From NCBI RefSeq assembly GCF_017377775.1, contig NZ_JAFVLN010000020.1, positions 62,001 to 126,000 of the forward strand: a stretch of DNA of 64,000 bases, given 5' to 3'. The notes beneath the pieces are model-generated. The model was given only the letters and a program-made list of their open reading frames with translations. It had not been told where the DNA came from and did no database searches. The position numbers were made by a program, and so were the translations under genes. The stretch's first letter is position 1. The number at the start of each line of letters is the position of its first letter. Shown in pieces: positions 35,391 through 43,885 of the stretch. Origin of the DNA: Streptomyces sp. VRA16 Mangrove soil (GTDB lineage Bacteria; Actinomycetota; Actinomycetes; Streptomycetales; Streptomycetaceae).

Positions 35391-36542
35391 TCAGCCCCCG
35401 GACGTGTCCAGCTCCGCGTCCTCGGACACACCCGCACAGTCGTACGGGTCGTTGAGCCAGCCGTCCGGGAGCACGACCCGCCCGTTCCCCGAGGTCCGCC
35501 CGCGAGGGCCGTCCGCCCCTGCGGGCCACTCCTGGTCCAGGTCCAACTCGTCGAGCCCGGAACGGAGTTCGTCCAGGGACGAGGTGATCGCCAGACGCTT
35601 GCGCATCTCCGAGCCGACCGAGAAGCCCTTCAGGTACCAGGCCACGTGCTTGCGGAAGTCGATGACGCCGCGCGCCTCGTCGCCGATCCACTCGCCGAGC
35701 AGCGTCGCGTGCCGCACCATCGCGTCGGCGACGACCCGCAGCGTCGGACGGACCCGCTCCTCGCGGCCCTCGAACGCGGCGACCAGGTCGGCGAAGAGCC
35801 ACGGGCGGCCCAGGCAGCCGCGGCCCACGACCACACCGTCGCACCCGGTCTCGCGGACCATGCGCAGCGCGTCGTCGGCGGACCAGATGTCCCCGTTGCC
35901 CAGCACCGGGATCTCGGGGACGTGCTCCTTGAGGCGGGCGATGGCGGACCAGTCGGCGGTGCCGCCGTAGTGCTGCGCGGCCGTGCGGCCGTGCAGGGCG
36001 ATCGCCGTGACGCCCTCCTCGACGGCGATCCGCCCGGCGTCCAGGTACGTGATGTGGTCGTCGTCGATGCCCTTGCGCATCTTCATCGTCACCGGGAGGT
36101 CGCCGGCGCCGGAGACGGCCTCCTTCAGGATCGCGCGCAGCAGGTTCCGCTTGTACGGCAGGGCCGAGCCGCCGCCCTTGCGGGTCACCTTCGGGACCGG
36201 GCAGCCGAAGTTCAGGTCGATGTGGTCGGCGAGGTCCTCCTCCGCGATCATGCGGACGGCCTTGCCGACGGTGACCGGGTCGACGCCGTACAGCTGGATC
36301 GAGCGCGGCTTCTCGGTCGCGTCGAAGTGGATCAGCTGCATGGTCTTCTCGTTGCGCTCGACCAGCGCCCGGGTCGTGATCATCTCGCTGACGAAGAGAC
36401 CCTTGCCGCCGCTGAACTCCCTGCACAGAGTGCGGAACGGCGCGTTCGTGATCCCTGCCATGGGGGCGAGGACGACGGGCGGGGTGACGGCGTGCGGCCC
36501 GACCTTCAGGCCGGCTGCGGAGGCGGTGGCGAGCGTGGACAT
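35391..36542 (-). CDS. dusB: tRNA-dihydrouridine synthase
   Basis: A flavoenzyme that reduces uridine to dihydrouridine in tRNA. The 383-residue protein carries the FMN-binding TIM barrel with VVLAPMAGITNAPFRTLCREF at the start, the catalytic cysteine motif HIDLNFGCPVPKVTRKGGGSAL, TMKMRKG, IALHGRTAAQHYGG and PVLGNGDIWSADDALRM, all typical of the DusB group. ATG at 36542 is chosen; the frame is open further upstream, but that part lies within the divergent regulator gene. A C-terminal tail of about 40 residues is variable. Convergent with the debranching gene; 54 bp divergent from the ArsR-type gene. Confidence 0.94.
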   Translation of the reverse strand: MSTLATASAAGLKVGPHAVTPPVVLAPMAGITNAPFRTLCREFSGGKGLFVSEMITTRALVERNEKTMQLIHFDATEKPRSIQLYGVDPVTVGKAVRMIAEEDLADHIDLNFGCPVPKVTRKGGGSALPYKRNLLRAILKEAVSGAGDLPVTMKMRKGIDDDHITYLDAGRIAVEEGVTAIALHGRTAAQHYGGTADWSAIARLKEHVPEIPVLGNGDIWSADDALRMVRETGCDGVVVGRGCLGRPWLFADLVAAFEGREERVRPTLRVVADAMVRHATLLGEWIGDEARGVIDFRKHVAWYLKGFSVGSEMRKRLAITSSLDELRSGLDELDLDQEWPAGADGPRGRTSGNGRVVLPDGWLNDPYDCAGVSEDAELDTSGG

Positions 36543-36596
36543 GGCTCCATTGTCCCGTACGCCGAACGGGGGTCCCGCACGGATTACTCTGCGTTC

Positions 36597-37193
36597 ATGA
36601 CCGCCGACGAGCCCGAGAAGTCCGAGCTGACCCTGGACACCCGTAGCCTGCGCGCCCTGGCCCATCCCCTGCGCATCCGGATCATGGACTCGCTGCGCGC
36701 CGAGGGGGCCGCCACCTCGGCCATGCTCGCGGGCCGGTTCGGCGAGAACACGGGCACGGTCAGCTGGCATCTGCGCCACCTCGCCGAGAACGGGTTCATC
36801 GAGGAGGACGAGGGCCGCGGGACCAAGCGCGAGCGCTGGTGGAAGGCGGTGCACAAGACGCAGGTGCTGCCGACGTCACAGCTCCGCAAGGACCCGGCGG
36901 CCCATGCCTCGCTCGACGTCTACCTCGGGCACATGGTGCAGGACATGACGCGGAAGGTGACCGCCTTCCTCGCCGAGGAGTGGGGCGAGGAGTGGGAGGG
37001 CGCCTCCCTGCTCAGCGACTGGAACGATCTGCGGCTGACCCCGGACCGGCTCCGCGACCTCCAGCGCGACCTGCTGGAACTGGTCGGGCGGTACGCCGAC
37101 GAGAACCCCGCGGACGGCGCGCACGAGCCCGGTTCGCTGCCGGTGTCCGTCATGGTCCAGGCGTTCCCGCGGAAGGAGCCCAAGGACGACTAG
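36597..37193 (+). CDS. ArsR-type winged-helix transcriptional regulator
   Basis: A 198-residue regulator with an N-terminal winged helix LDTRSLRALAHPLRIRIMDSLRAEGAATSAMLAGRF and GENTGTVSWHLRHLAENGFIEE, the SWHLRHL recognition helix being typical of the ArsR/HTH_20 group, and a helical C-terminal half of unknown ligand. No metal-binding Cys pair is seen, so it is probably not a metal sensor. TACTCT six bases before ATG 36597 suggests a leaderless message. The MFS gene follows 121 bp downstream with a long palindromic operator between, making this protein its most likely regulator. Confidence 0.85.
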   Translation: MTADEPEKSELTLDTRSLRALAHPLRIRIMDSLRAEGAATSAMLAGRFGENTGTVSWHLRHLAENGFIEEDEGRGTKRERWWKAVHKTQVLPTSQLRKDPAAHASLDVYLGHMVQDMTRKVTAFLAEEWGEEWEGASLLSDWNDLRLTPDRLRDLQRDLLELVGRYADENPADGAHEPGSLPVSVMVQAFPRKEPKDD

Positions 37194-37252
37194 GGCGTGT
37201 GCCGAAAGGCCCGCCCGCCCCCTCGCGATCCGTCCCGGACCTCCCCCACAAC

Positions 37253-37300
37253 TTGCAGAGAGTTCTCTGCAGATATCTCTATGCAGAGAACTCTCTGCAA
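37253..37300 (+). promoter_or_regulatory. 48-bp double palindromic operator of the MFS gene
   Basis: TTGCAGAGAGTTCTCTGCA (37253-37271) and its exact reverse complement (37282-37300) flank a 10-bp spacer that itself contains GATATC. Each half is also a palindrome (TGCAGAGA-n2-TCTCTGCA), so there are two identical 18-bp sites 28 bp apart centre to centre. A TACGCT -10 follows at 37303-37308 and the ATG at 37315, so a bound repressor would cover the promoter. Confidence 0.8.
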
Positions 37301-37314
37301 GCTACGCTCCTGGC

Positions 37315-38640
37315 ATGCCCGCCACCGAGCGTCATCTCCTGCTGCGCCACCGTGACTTCCGCCGTCTGTGGCTCTCCTCGACCACCGGCCGCACCGGCGC
37401 GTCCGTCTCCGCCGTGGCCCTCCCGCTCACCGCGCTCACCCTGCTCGACGCCTCCGCCCTCCAGGTCTCCGTGCTCACCGCCGCCGCCTGGCTGCCCTGG
37501 CTGCTGATCGGCCTGGTCGCCGGGGCCTGGGTGGACCGGATGGCGCGCCGCCCGGTGATGCTCGTCTGCGGCGCGGTCTCCTTCCTGTCCGTGCTGTCCA
37601 TCCCCGTCGCCGCCTGGCTCGGCGTGCTCTCGTACGGGCAACTGCTCGGCACGTCGCTGCTGACCGGCACCGCGGCCGTCTTCTTCCAGACGGCGTACGG
37701 GGTGCTGCTGCCCCGCCTGGTCGAGGGCCCCGACCGGGCCCGGGCCAACTCCGCGCTGCACGCGAGCGAGGAGGCCGGGAAGCTCGCCGGGTACAGCGGC
37801 GGCGGCGCGCTCGTTGCGCTGCTCGGGCCCGCGGGGGCGATGCTGGTCGAGGCCTGGACGTTCGCCGTGTCCTTCCTCGCCGTGCTCGGCCTGCGCCACC
37901 GCGAGCGGCCCGAGCCGGTGGCTCCGCAGGACCGCCGTCTGGTGCGCGAGATCCGCGAGGGGCTCGCCTTCACCTTCCGCGACGGGTTCATCCGCGCGTT
38001 CGTGCTCACCGGCGCCGCCGCCAATCTGGGGCTGATGGCCTTCCAGTCGATCCAGGTCGTCTTCCTGACCCGGGAGGCCGGGATCGACTCGGCGCTGCTC
38101 GGTGTGCTGCTCGGACTCGGCGGCCTCGGCGGCATCGCCGGCGCCTTCACGGCCCGCCGCCTCGGGGCCCGGCTCGGCACCGCCCGCGCCGTCTACCTGC
38201 TCACCCTCGGCACCCCGTGCCTGGCGCTGCTCATCCCGCTGGCGTCCGGCAGTCCGCTCGGCACCGGCCTGTACGTGCTCGGCTACACCAGTGTCGTGTT
38301 CTCGGTGGTCGCCGAGAACACGATCACGGCCACCTTCAAGCAGGACTACGTGCCGCCCGCGCTCTACGGCCGGGTCTCCACCGCCTCCGCCTTCGTCAAC
38401 TACGGCACCATCCCGCTCGGCGCGCTGCTCGGCGGCGCCCTCGGCGAGTGGCTCGGGCTGCGCCCCGCCATGTGGATCACCGTGGCGCTCGTGCCGGCCT
38501 CGGCCCTGTTCCTGCTGATGTCCCCGATGCGGCGGCTGCGCGACCTGCCGACCGCGCCCGCCGTCCCGGCCGCGGCTCAGCCGTTGAGCACCGCCAGCTT
38601 CGAGAGCCGCTCCTCGGTCTCGTCGTCCGCCGGGAGGTAG
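37315..38640 (+). CDS. MFS transporter
   Basis: A 441-residue major facilitator with about 12 hydrophobic segments. It resembles the MFS_3 or enterobactin-exporter-like group, with LLRHRDFRRLWLSSTTGRTGASVSAVALPLTAL at the N-terminus, GAWVDRMARRPVML in the loop between segments 2 and 3, and the ALHASEEAGKLAGYSGGGALVALLGP region. It is probably a drug or metabolite exporter. Transcription likely starts at or next to the ATG. The 48-bp palindromic operator immediately upstream and the ArsR-type gene before it suggest substrate-inducible efflux. Its 3' end overlaps the convergent XRE gene by 64 bases. Confidence 0.88.
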   Translation: MPATERHLLLRHRDFRRLWLSSTTGRTGASVSAVALPLTALTLLDASALQVSVLTAAAWLPWLLIGLVAGAWVDRMARRPVMLVCGAVSFLSVLSIPVAAWLGVLSYGQLLGTSLLTGTAAVFFQTAYGVLLPRLVEGPDRARANSALHASEEAGKLAGYSGGGALVALLGPAGAMLVEAWTFAVSFLAVLGLRHRERPEPVAPQDRRLVREIREGLAFTFRDGFIRAFVLTGAAANLGLMAFQSIQVVFLTREAGIDSALLGVLLGLGGLGGIAGAFTARRLGARLGTARAVYLLTLGTPCLALLIPLASGSPLGTGLYVLGYTSVVFSVVAENTITATFKQDYVPPALYGRVSTASAFVNYGTIPLGALLGGALGEWLGLRPAMWITVALVPASALFLLMSPMRRLRDLPTAPAVPAAAQPLSTASFESRSSVSSSAGR

Positions 38641-39431
38641 GCGACCACGCGGTGGGCGTCGCCGTCCGGGGCCAGCCACATGTGGCGGTGCTCCAGGCGC
38701 AGCAGTCCGACGGACGGGTCCGGGTGCTGGTAGCGCTTGACGTGGGAGACCATCGGGGCCACGTCGCGGCGCTCCCACAGCGCGCGGAACTCCTCCGACG
38801 CCGCGAGCAGTTCGTCGACCGGGGCCTTCCACGCGGGTTCGGCGACGTGCTCCGCCATCGCCTTGCGGTACTTGGCGATCAGCTCGGGCAGCATCACGTC
38901 CCGGTCGAGCAGCCGCACCCGCCAGCGGTCGCTCATGAACATCAGCCACAGGGCGTTGCGGTGCTCCGGGGCCTCCTCCGCGGGGTCGCTGAAGACATCG
39001 GCGTAGGCCCGGTTGTGGGCGAGGATGTCGTAGCGGGGGTTCTTGAGCGCGGCCGGGTAGGGCTCCAGGCGTTCGAGCAGGCGCAGGATCGTCGGGGTGA
39101 CGGCCGGGGAGACGGTCTCGGCCCGCGGGTCGGTGGCACCGGCCAGCGCGAAGGCGTGGGCGCGCTCGGCGGGGTCGAGGCGCAGGGCCCGGGCGACGGC
39201 GTCGAGGACGGAGGCCGAGACGTTGATGGCGCGGCCCTGCTCCAGCCACGTGTACCAGGTGACGCCGACCGCGGAGAGGTGCGCGACCTCCTCGCGGCGC
39301 AGGCCCGGCGTGCGGCGCCGGGTCGTGCCGGGCAGGCCGACCTCTTCAGGGGTGATGCGCTCGCGGCGGCTGCGCAGGAAGGCGGCCAGTTCACCGCGTC
39401 GCACCTCTGCCGCCGTGGGAGTCGTCGTCAT
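38577..39431 (-). CDS. XRE-family regulator with MmyB-like ligand-binding domain (cassette 1)
   Basis: A 284-residue regulator. The N-terminal helix-turn-helix covers ELAAFLRSRRERITPEEVGL and RTPGLRREEVAHLSAVGVTWYTWLEQGR, the standard signature of the MmyB group; the C-terminal part (AALKNPRYDILAHNRAYADVFSD, HPDPSVGLLRLEHRHMW) is the PAS-like MmyB ligand-binding domain that may bind fatty-acid-type ligands. Start ATG at 39431. It is divergent from a DHA2-type MFS gene, with an operator-like sequence between that is repeated at the second, paralogous cassette at 42.4 kb. Roughly half of its residues appear shared with the second regulator. Confidence 0.9.
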   Translation of the reverse strand: MTTTPTAAEVRRGELAAFLRSRRERITPEEVGLPGTTRRRTPGLRREEVAHLSAVGVTWYTWLEQGRAINVSASVLDAVARALRLDPAERAHAFALAGATDPRAETVSPAVTPTILRLLERLEPYPAALKNPRYDILAHNRAYADVFSDPAEEAPEHRNALWLMFMSDRWRVRLLDRDVMLPELIAKYRKAMAEHVAEPAWKAPVDELLAASEEFRALWERRDVAPMVSHVKRYQHPDPSVGLLRLEHRHMWLAPDGDAHRVVAYLPADDETEERLSKLAVLNG

Positions 39432-39463
39432 GCCACCAGGGTGCACCCGGCCCCATCCCGTTG

Positions 39464-39505
39464 CCAGGTACTGCCCGTAACAGGATGAAGAGGCTCTGGT
39501 ACCAG
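39464..39505. promoter_or_regulatory. Shared operator, cassette 1
   Basis: CCAGGT (39464), TAACAG (39478-39483), 12 bases, then CTGGTACCAG (39496-39505, perfect palindrome). TAACAG and CTGGTA form an imperfect inverted repeat. The same elements with identical spacing occur 2900 bases downstream in cassette 2, in the same position between an MmyB-type regulator gene and a divergent MFS gene. Confidence 0.7.
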
Positions 39506-39595
39506 GCTGAGGGTTCGACGATCGTCGTAGGCATGGCCCCTCCCTCACATCCCTCACGTACTCGCCCGGCCGGTCCGGGAGCTACCGTCGAATAC

Positions 39596-41065
39596 ATGCC
39601 CGATACACCATCCTCCCTGACCCACAAGCGGCGCATGCTGATCCTCGCGATCTGCTGCATGAGCCTGCTGATCGTCAGCCTCGACAACACGATCCTGAAC
39701 GTCGCCCTGCCCTCCATGGCGAAGGACTTCGACGCCACGCTCTCGGGCATGCAGTGGACGATCGACGCCTACACCCTGGTGCTGGCCTCGCTGCTGATGC
39801 TGGCCGGTTCGACCGCCGACCGAATAGGGCGCCGTAAGGTCTTCCAGATCGGGCTCGTCGTCTTCACGGCCGCGTCCGTGGCCTGCTCGCTCGCCCCGAC
39901 CCTGGAGGCCCTGGTCGCCTTCCGGATGCTCCAGGCGATCGGCGGCTCGATGCTCAACCCGGTCGCGATGTCGATCATCACCAACACCTTCACCGACCCG
40001 CGCGAGCGGGCCCGCGCCATCGGCGTGTGGGGCGGCGTCGTCGGCATCTCGATGGCCGCGGGACCGATCGTCGGCGGTCTGCTCGTCGACTCGGTCGGCT
40101 GGCGCTCGATCTTCTGGGTCAACCTGCCGGTCGGCCTCGCGGCGCTGCTGCTCACCATGCGGTACGTGCCCGAGTCCCGCGCCCCCAAGGCCCGCCGCCC
40201 CGACCCGGTCGGCCAGCTCCTCGTCATCGCGCTGCTCGGCTCGCTCACGTACGCGATCATCGAGGCGCCCTCGGCGGGCTGGACCTCGACGCGGATCGTG
40301 GCCTGCACGGCGGTCGCGGCCGCCGCCCTGGTCGGCATCCTGCTGTACGAGCCGCGCCGCACGGAGCCGCTGATCGATCTGCGGTTCTTCCGCTCGGCTC
40401 CGTTCAGCGGCGCCGCCGTGATCGCGGTCTGCGGGTTCGCCGCACTCGGCGGCTTCCTCTTCCTGTCGACCCTGTACTTGCAGGACGTACGGGGTCTGGA
40501 CGCGCTGCACGCCGGGCTGTGGATGCTGCCGATGGCGGCGATGGCGCTGGTGTGCGCCCCGCTGTCGGGCCGTCTGGTCGGCAGTCGCGGACCGCGACTG
40601 CCGCTGCTGGTCGCGGGTGCCACGATGACGGCGAGCGGCGTGATGTTCGCGGCGTTCGACGCGGAGACGGCCGACTGGTCGCTGGTGATCGCCTACGTGC
40701 TGTTCGGCATCGGTTTCGGTTTCGTGAACGCGCCGATCACCAACACCGCCGTCTCCGGGATGCCGCGCGCCCAGGCCGGGGTCGCGGCGGCCGTCGCCTC
40801 CACCAGCCGGCAGATCGGCCAGACGCTCGGCGTCGCGGTGATCGGCGCGGTGCTCGCCTCGGGCATCGCCGCGTCCTCGTACGCGGAGTCGTTCGTCGCG
40901 GCGAGCCGGGCCTGCTGGTGGATCATCGTCGGCTGCGGTCTGGCTGTGCTGGTGCTCGGTGCGGTGACGAGCGGTGCCTGGGCCCGGGGGACGGCGCGGC
41001 GGACCGCGGAGCGCCTGGAGACACCTCAGGACGCGGCCGTCGCGGAGGCGTCCACGGGGGCGTGA
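39596..41065 (+). CDS. DHA2-family MFS efflux transporter (cassette 1)
   Basis: A 489-residue drug:H+ antiporter with about 14 hydrophobic segments. Typical DHA2 features are SLDNTILNVALPSMAKDF in segment 1, QWTIDAYTLVLASLLMLAGSTADRIGRRKVF (motif A), GGVVGISMAAGPIVGGLLVDSVGWRSIFWVNLPVG (motif C) and ASTSRQIGQTLGVAVIGA near the end. It probably exports a drug or metabolite by proton exchange. ATG at 39596 is chosen; the longer frame runs back into the operator. Divergent from the MmyB-type regulator, which likely controls it. Confidence 0.9.
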   Translation: MPDTPSSLTHKRRMLILAICCMSLLIVSLDNTILNVALPSMAKDFDATLSGMQWTIDAYTLVLASLLMLAGSTADRIGRRKVFQIGLVVFTAASVACSLAPTLEALVAFRMLQAIGGSMLNPVAMSIITNTFTDPRERARAIGVWGGVVGISMAAGPIVGGLLVDSVGWRSIFWVNLPVGLAALLLTMRYVPESRAPKARRPDPVGQLLVIALLGSLTYAIIEAPSAGWTSTRIVACTAVAAAALVGILLYEPRRTEPLIDLRFFRSAPFSGAAVIAVCGFAALGGFLFLSTLYLQDVRGLDALHAGLWMLPMAAMALVCAPLSGRLVGSRGPRLPLLVAGATMTASGVMFAAFDAETADWSLVIAYVLFGIGFGFVNAPITNTAVSGMPRAQAGVAAAVASTSRQIGQTLGVAVIGAVLASGIAASSYAESFVAASRACWWIIVGCGLAVLVLGAVTSGAWARGTARRTAERLETPQDAAVAEASTGA

Positions 41066-41074
41066 GCCCCGACA

Positions 41075-41209
41075 GGGGCGCGGGGCGGCAACGATCTGCA
41101 GCTGTGGCCGTGCCCCGCAGGGGCGCGGGGCGGCAACGATCTGCAGCTGTGGCCGTGCCCCGCAGGGGCGCGGGGCGGCAACGATCTGCAGCTGTGGCCG
41201 TGCCCCGCA
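41075..41209 (+). repeat. Exact tandem triplication of a 45-bp unit
   Basis: Three identical 45-bp units begin at 41075, 41120 and 41165. Each runs from GGGGCGCGGGGCGGCAACGA through TCTGCAGCTGTGG to CCGTGCCCCGCA. A fourth copy starts at 41210 and diverges after GGGGCGCGGGG into the composite repeat. The unit contains CTGCAG and CAGCTG palindromes and lies just after the MFS stop codon. Confidence 0.9.
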
Positions 41210-41437
41210 GGGGCGCGGGGAACTGCGCGACCAGCCCCCACGGGCGCGCACCCGGCGATGACGCGCCCGGGACCGAGCTGGACGCCGCTCGGAGCGCTCA
41301 CCCCGCGCCGGGGTGCCGCCTTGCCCACCCTGCCGCCCCAGGCGGCAGACTGCCCAAGGCGGCGCGGCAGCCGGCCGGGGCGGGAAAGCCCCAGGCGGCA
41401 GATTGCCCAAGGCGGCGCGGCAGCCGGCCGGGGCGGG
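41205..41437 (+). repeat. Composite dispersed repeat, copy C
   Basis: Same ordered elements as at 3.4 kb: GGGGCGCGGGGAACTGCGCG, GGGACCGAGCTGGACGCCG, CCCCGCGCCGGGG, the 47-nt cruciform (41316-41362) and two iterations of GGCGGCAGA-n-TGCCCAAGGCGG alternating with GGCCGGGGCGGG. It fills the gap between the convergent MFS and regulator genes and abuts the regulator's stop. No gene is present here. Confidence 0.8.
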
Positions 41438-42331
41438 TCAGGAAGCGGCGGCGCGTGCGTGGAGGGCTTCCAGGCGGGTGCGGGTGTCGTCGTCCGCCGG
41501 GGTGTACGTGACCAGGCGCGCGGCACCGTCCCGGCCGATCCACAGGTCGGTGTGGACGACGGTGAGCGGGCCGACCTGCGCGTTGTGGAAGTACTTGGTG
41601 CGACTGTCGACGGAGCGCCCGACCTCGTAGCGCTCCCACAGCTCACGGAACTCCGCGGACTCGTCGAGCAGCCGCTTGAGAAGCACCTTGAAACCGGCGC
41701 CGCCGATGTTGTCGGCCATCACGGCACGGAACTTGGCGGTCATCGTGCGCAGCACCTCGTCGAGATGGACGATCGAGGAGCGCCACTGCTCGTTGGTGAA
41801 CGCGAGCAGCAGCAGATTGCGGTCCTCGACCGGCACCTCGTCCAGGTCGCACAGCAGCTCCGCGTAGGTGCGGTTGTAGGCGAGGATGTCGTACTTGCTG
41901 TTCTGCACGGCCGCCGGGAACGGCTCCAACTGGCGCAGCATGACCTGGAGTTCGGGTGTGACGCGGGCGCACCGCGCCACCGGGCTCGGGTCGATCACAC
42001 CGGCGAGGCCGAAGAGATGGGTGCGCTCCCCCGCGTCCAGGCGCAGGGTGCGCGCGAGCGCGTCGAGGACCTGGGCGGAGACCTGGATGTCGCGGGCCTG
42101 CTCCAGCCACGTGTACCAGGTGACGCCGACCGCGGAGAGGTGCGCGACCTCCTCGCGGCGCAGGCCGGGGGTGCGGCGGCGCGGACCGCGCGGCAGGCCG
42201 ACGTCCTCGGGCGTGATGCGCTCGCGGCGCGACCGCAGGAACCCGGCGAGCTCATGGCGCCGGATCTCGGCGGGCCGCACGTCGTGGCCCGCGGCCCGGA
42301 TACCGTGCGCGTCCTGCGTCATCGTCGTCAT
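41438..42331 (-). CDS. XRE-family regulator with MmyB-like ligand-binding domain (cassette 2)
   Basis: A 297-residue paralogue of the regulator at 38.6 kb. The helix-turn-helix region ELAGFLRSRRERITPEDVGL and RTPGLRREEVAHLSAVGVTWYTWLEQ is nearly identical to the first copy; the C-terminal MmyB domain (AVQNSKYDILAYNRTYAELLCD, FHNAQVGPLTVVHTDLWIG) is more diverged, which suggests a different ligand but a similar DNA target. It has an N-terminal extension of about 15 residues; an internal ATG three codons in is an alternative start. Divergent from a second DHA2-type MFS gene, with the same operator architecture between. Confidence 0.9.
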   Translation of the reverse strand: MTTMTQDAHGIRAAGHDVRPAEIRRHELAGFLRSRRERITPEDVGLPRGPRRRTPGLRREEVAHLSAVGVTWYTWLEQARDIQVSAQVLDALARTLRLDAGERTHLFGLAGVIDPSPVARCARVTPELQVMLRQLEPFPAAVQNSKYDILAYNRTYAELLCDLDEVPVEDRNLLLLAFTNEQWRSSIVHLDEVLRTMTAKFRAVMADNIGGAGFKVLLKRLLDESAEFRELWERYEVGRSVDSRTKYFHNAQVGPLTVVHTDLWIGRDGAARLVTYTPADDDTRTRLEALHARAAAS

Positions 42332-42363
42332 GTCTCCAGGGTGAGGCCGCCACGATCCTGTTT

Positions 42364-42404
42364 CCAGGTGGTTCTTCTACCAGGATAAGGACTCTCTGGT
42401 ACCA
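42364..42404. promoter_or_regulatory. Shared operator, cassette 2
   Basis: CCAGGT (42364), TACCAG (42378-42383), 12 bases, CTGGTA (42396-42401) then CCA. TACCAG and CTGGTA are perfect inverted halves. Spacing is identical to the operator at 39464-39505, supporting recognition by both MmyB-type regulators. Confidence 0.7.
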
Positions 42405-42432
42405 CTCTCCGGCATGCCGGAGGCTCGATGCC

Positions 42433-43863
42433 ATGACCACCACCACACCGTCCCGGCCGGTCGTGACCACGGCGGCGCCGGGCCCCGCGCTGTCGGGTGC
42501 CGGACTGCTGACCGTGCTGCTCGGCGCGGCGCTCCCGCTCATCGACTTCTTCATCGTCAACGTCGCCCTGCCCACCATCGACCACGATCTGCACGCAAGC
42601 GAGCCGGTGCTCGAACTGGTCGTCGCCGGGTACGGCATCGCGTACGCCGTGCTCCTGGTGCTCGGCGGCCGGATCGGCGACGCGATCGGCCGCCGCCGGC
42701 TGTTCATCGGCGGCATGGCCGCCTTCGGCCTGACCTCGCTGGCCTGCGGGCTCGCGCCGAGCGCCTGGACGCTGGTGGCGGCGCGGATCGCGCAGGGCGC
42801 GGCGTCGGCGGCGATGCTGCCGCAGGTGCTCGCCACGATCCAGGCGACGACGACCGGACAGCGCCGGGCGAAGGCGATGAGCCTGTACGGGGCCACGGCC
42901 GGGCTGTCGATGGTGGCCGGTCAGGTGCTCGGCGGCGTACTGGTCTCCGCCGACGTGCTCGGTACCGGCTGGCGCTCGGTGTTCCTGGTGAACGTCCCCG
43001 TCGCGGCCGTCGCCCTGGTCCTCGCCGTGCGCACGGTCCCCGAGACCCGCTCGGCGCGCCCCGAACCGCTCGACGGCCCCGGCACGGTGCTGCTCACCCT
43101 GGCCCTGCTCGCGCTGCTCGCCCCGCTCACCGAGGGCCAGGCGTCGGGCTGGCCGCTGTGGACCTGGCTCTCGCTGGCGGCGTTCCCGCTCCTCGCGTAC
43201 CTCTTCTACGCGGTCGAGGCGCGGGCGGACCGGGCGGGCCGCACCCCGCTGATACCGCCGTCGCTGCTGCGTCTGACCTCGCTGCGCCGCGGCCTGGTGA
43301 TGATCGTGCCGTTCTCCATCGGCTTCTCCGGGTTCATGTTCGTCATCGCCGTGGCCCTGCAACAGGGCGAGCGGGTCGACGCGACGACGGCGGGCCTGGC
43401 CCTGGCCCCGATGGCGGCCGCGTTCTTCGTGACCTCGCTGCTCGGTCCGCGCCTGGTGGCCCGCTGGGGCACCCGGGTCGTGACGGCCGGCGGCCTGCTG
43501 CAGGGGGTCGGCGTCGGCCTGATCGCCCTGGCGGCCTGGGCGACCTGGCCGGACCTGGGCATCGTGCAGCTGCTGCCGGGCGCGGTCGTGGCCGGTACCG
43601 GTCAGGCGCTCCAGCTCCCGGTGCTGTTCCGGATCATCCTCTCCGAGGTGCCGGGCCCGCGCGCCGGAGTCGGCAGCGGCGTGATGACGACGACGCAGCA
43701 GGCGTCCCTCGCCCTGGGCGTGGCCACGCTCGGCACTCTCTTCCTCTCCCTGACCCCGCACGTAGGGATGCGGGACGCGCTGGTCACGACGCTGCTGGTG
43801 CAGCTCGCGGCGATCGCGCTCACCGTGGGACTGAGCCTGCGGCTGCCGCGCACGATCGCCTGA
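42433..43863 (+). CDS. DHA2-family MFS efflux transporter (cassette 2)
   Basis: A 476-residue transporter with about 14 hydrophobic segments. DHA2 features are LIDFFIVNVALPTIDHDL in segment 1, GGRIGDAIGRRRLFIGG (motif A), ATAGLSMVAGQVLGGVLV (motif C) and SGVMTTTQQASLALGVATLG near the C-terminus. Ribosome-binding site GGAGG 9 bases before ATG 42433. Probably an efflux pump controlled by the divergent MmyB-type regulator. Similarity to the first cassette's transporter appears lower than that between the regulators, so the pumps may carry different compounds. Confidence 0.9.
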   Translation: MTTTTPSRPVVTTAAPGPALSGAGLLTVLLGAALPLIDFFIVNVALPTIDHDLHASEPVLELVVAGYGIAYAVLLVLGGRIGDAIGRRRLFIGGMAAFGLTSLACGLAPSAWTLVAARIAQGAASAAMLPQVLATIQATTTGQRRAKAMSLYGATAGLSMVAGQVLGGVLVSADVLGTGWRSVFLVNVPVAAVALVLAVRTVPETRSARPEPLDGPGTVLLTLALLALLAPLTEGQASGWPLWTWLSLAAFPLLAYLFYAVEARADRAGRTPLIPPSLLRLTSLRRGLVMIVPFSIGFSGFMFVIAVALQQGERVDATTAGLALAPMAAAFFVTSLLGPRLVARWGTRVVTAGGLLQGVGVGLIALAAWATWPDLGIVQLLPGAVVAGTGQALQLPVLFRIILSEVPGPRAGVGSGVMTTTQQASLALGVATLGTLFLSLTPHVGMRDALVTTLLVQLAAIALTVGLSLRLPRTIA

Positions 43864-43885
43864 GGCTCCGGGGCGGACCCGCGAC

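Noticed and set aside
41026..41511. Protein made from the 45-bp array (15-residue repeats)
   Set aside because: The frame continues from MFS and regulator shadows; no start or ribosome-binding site is linked to the array.
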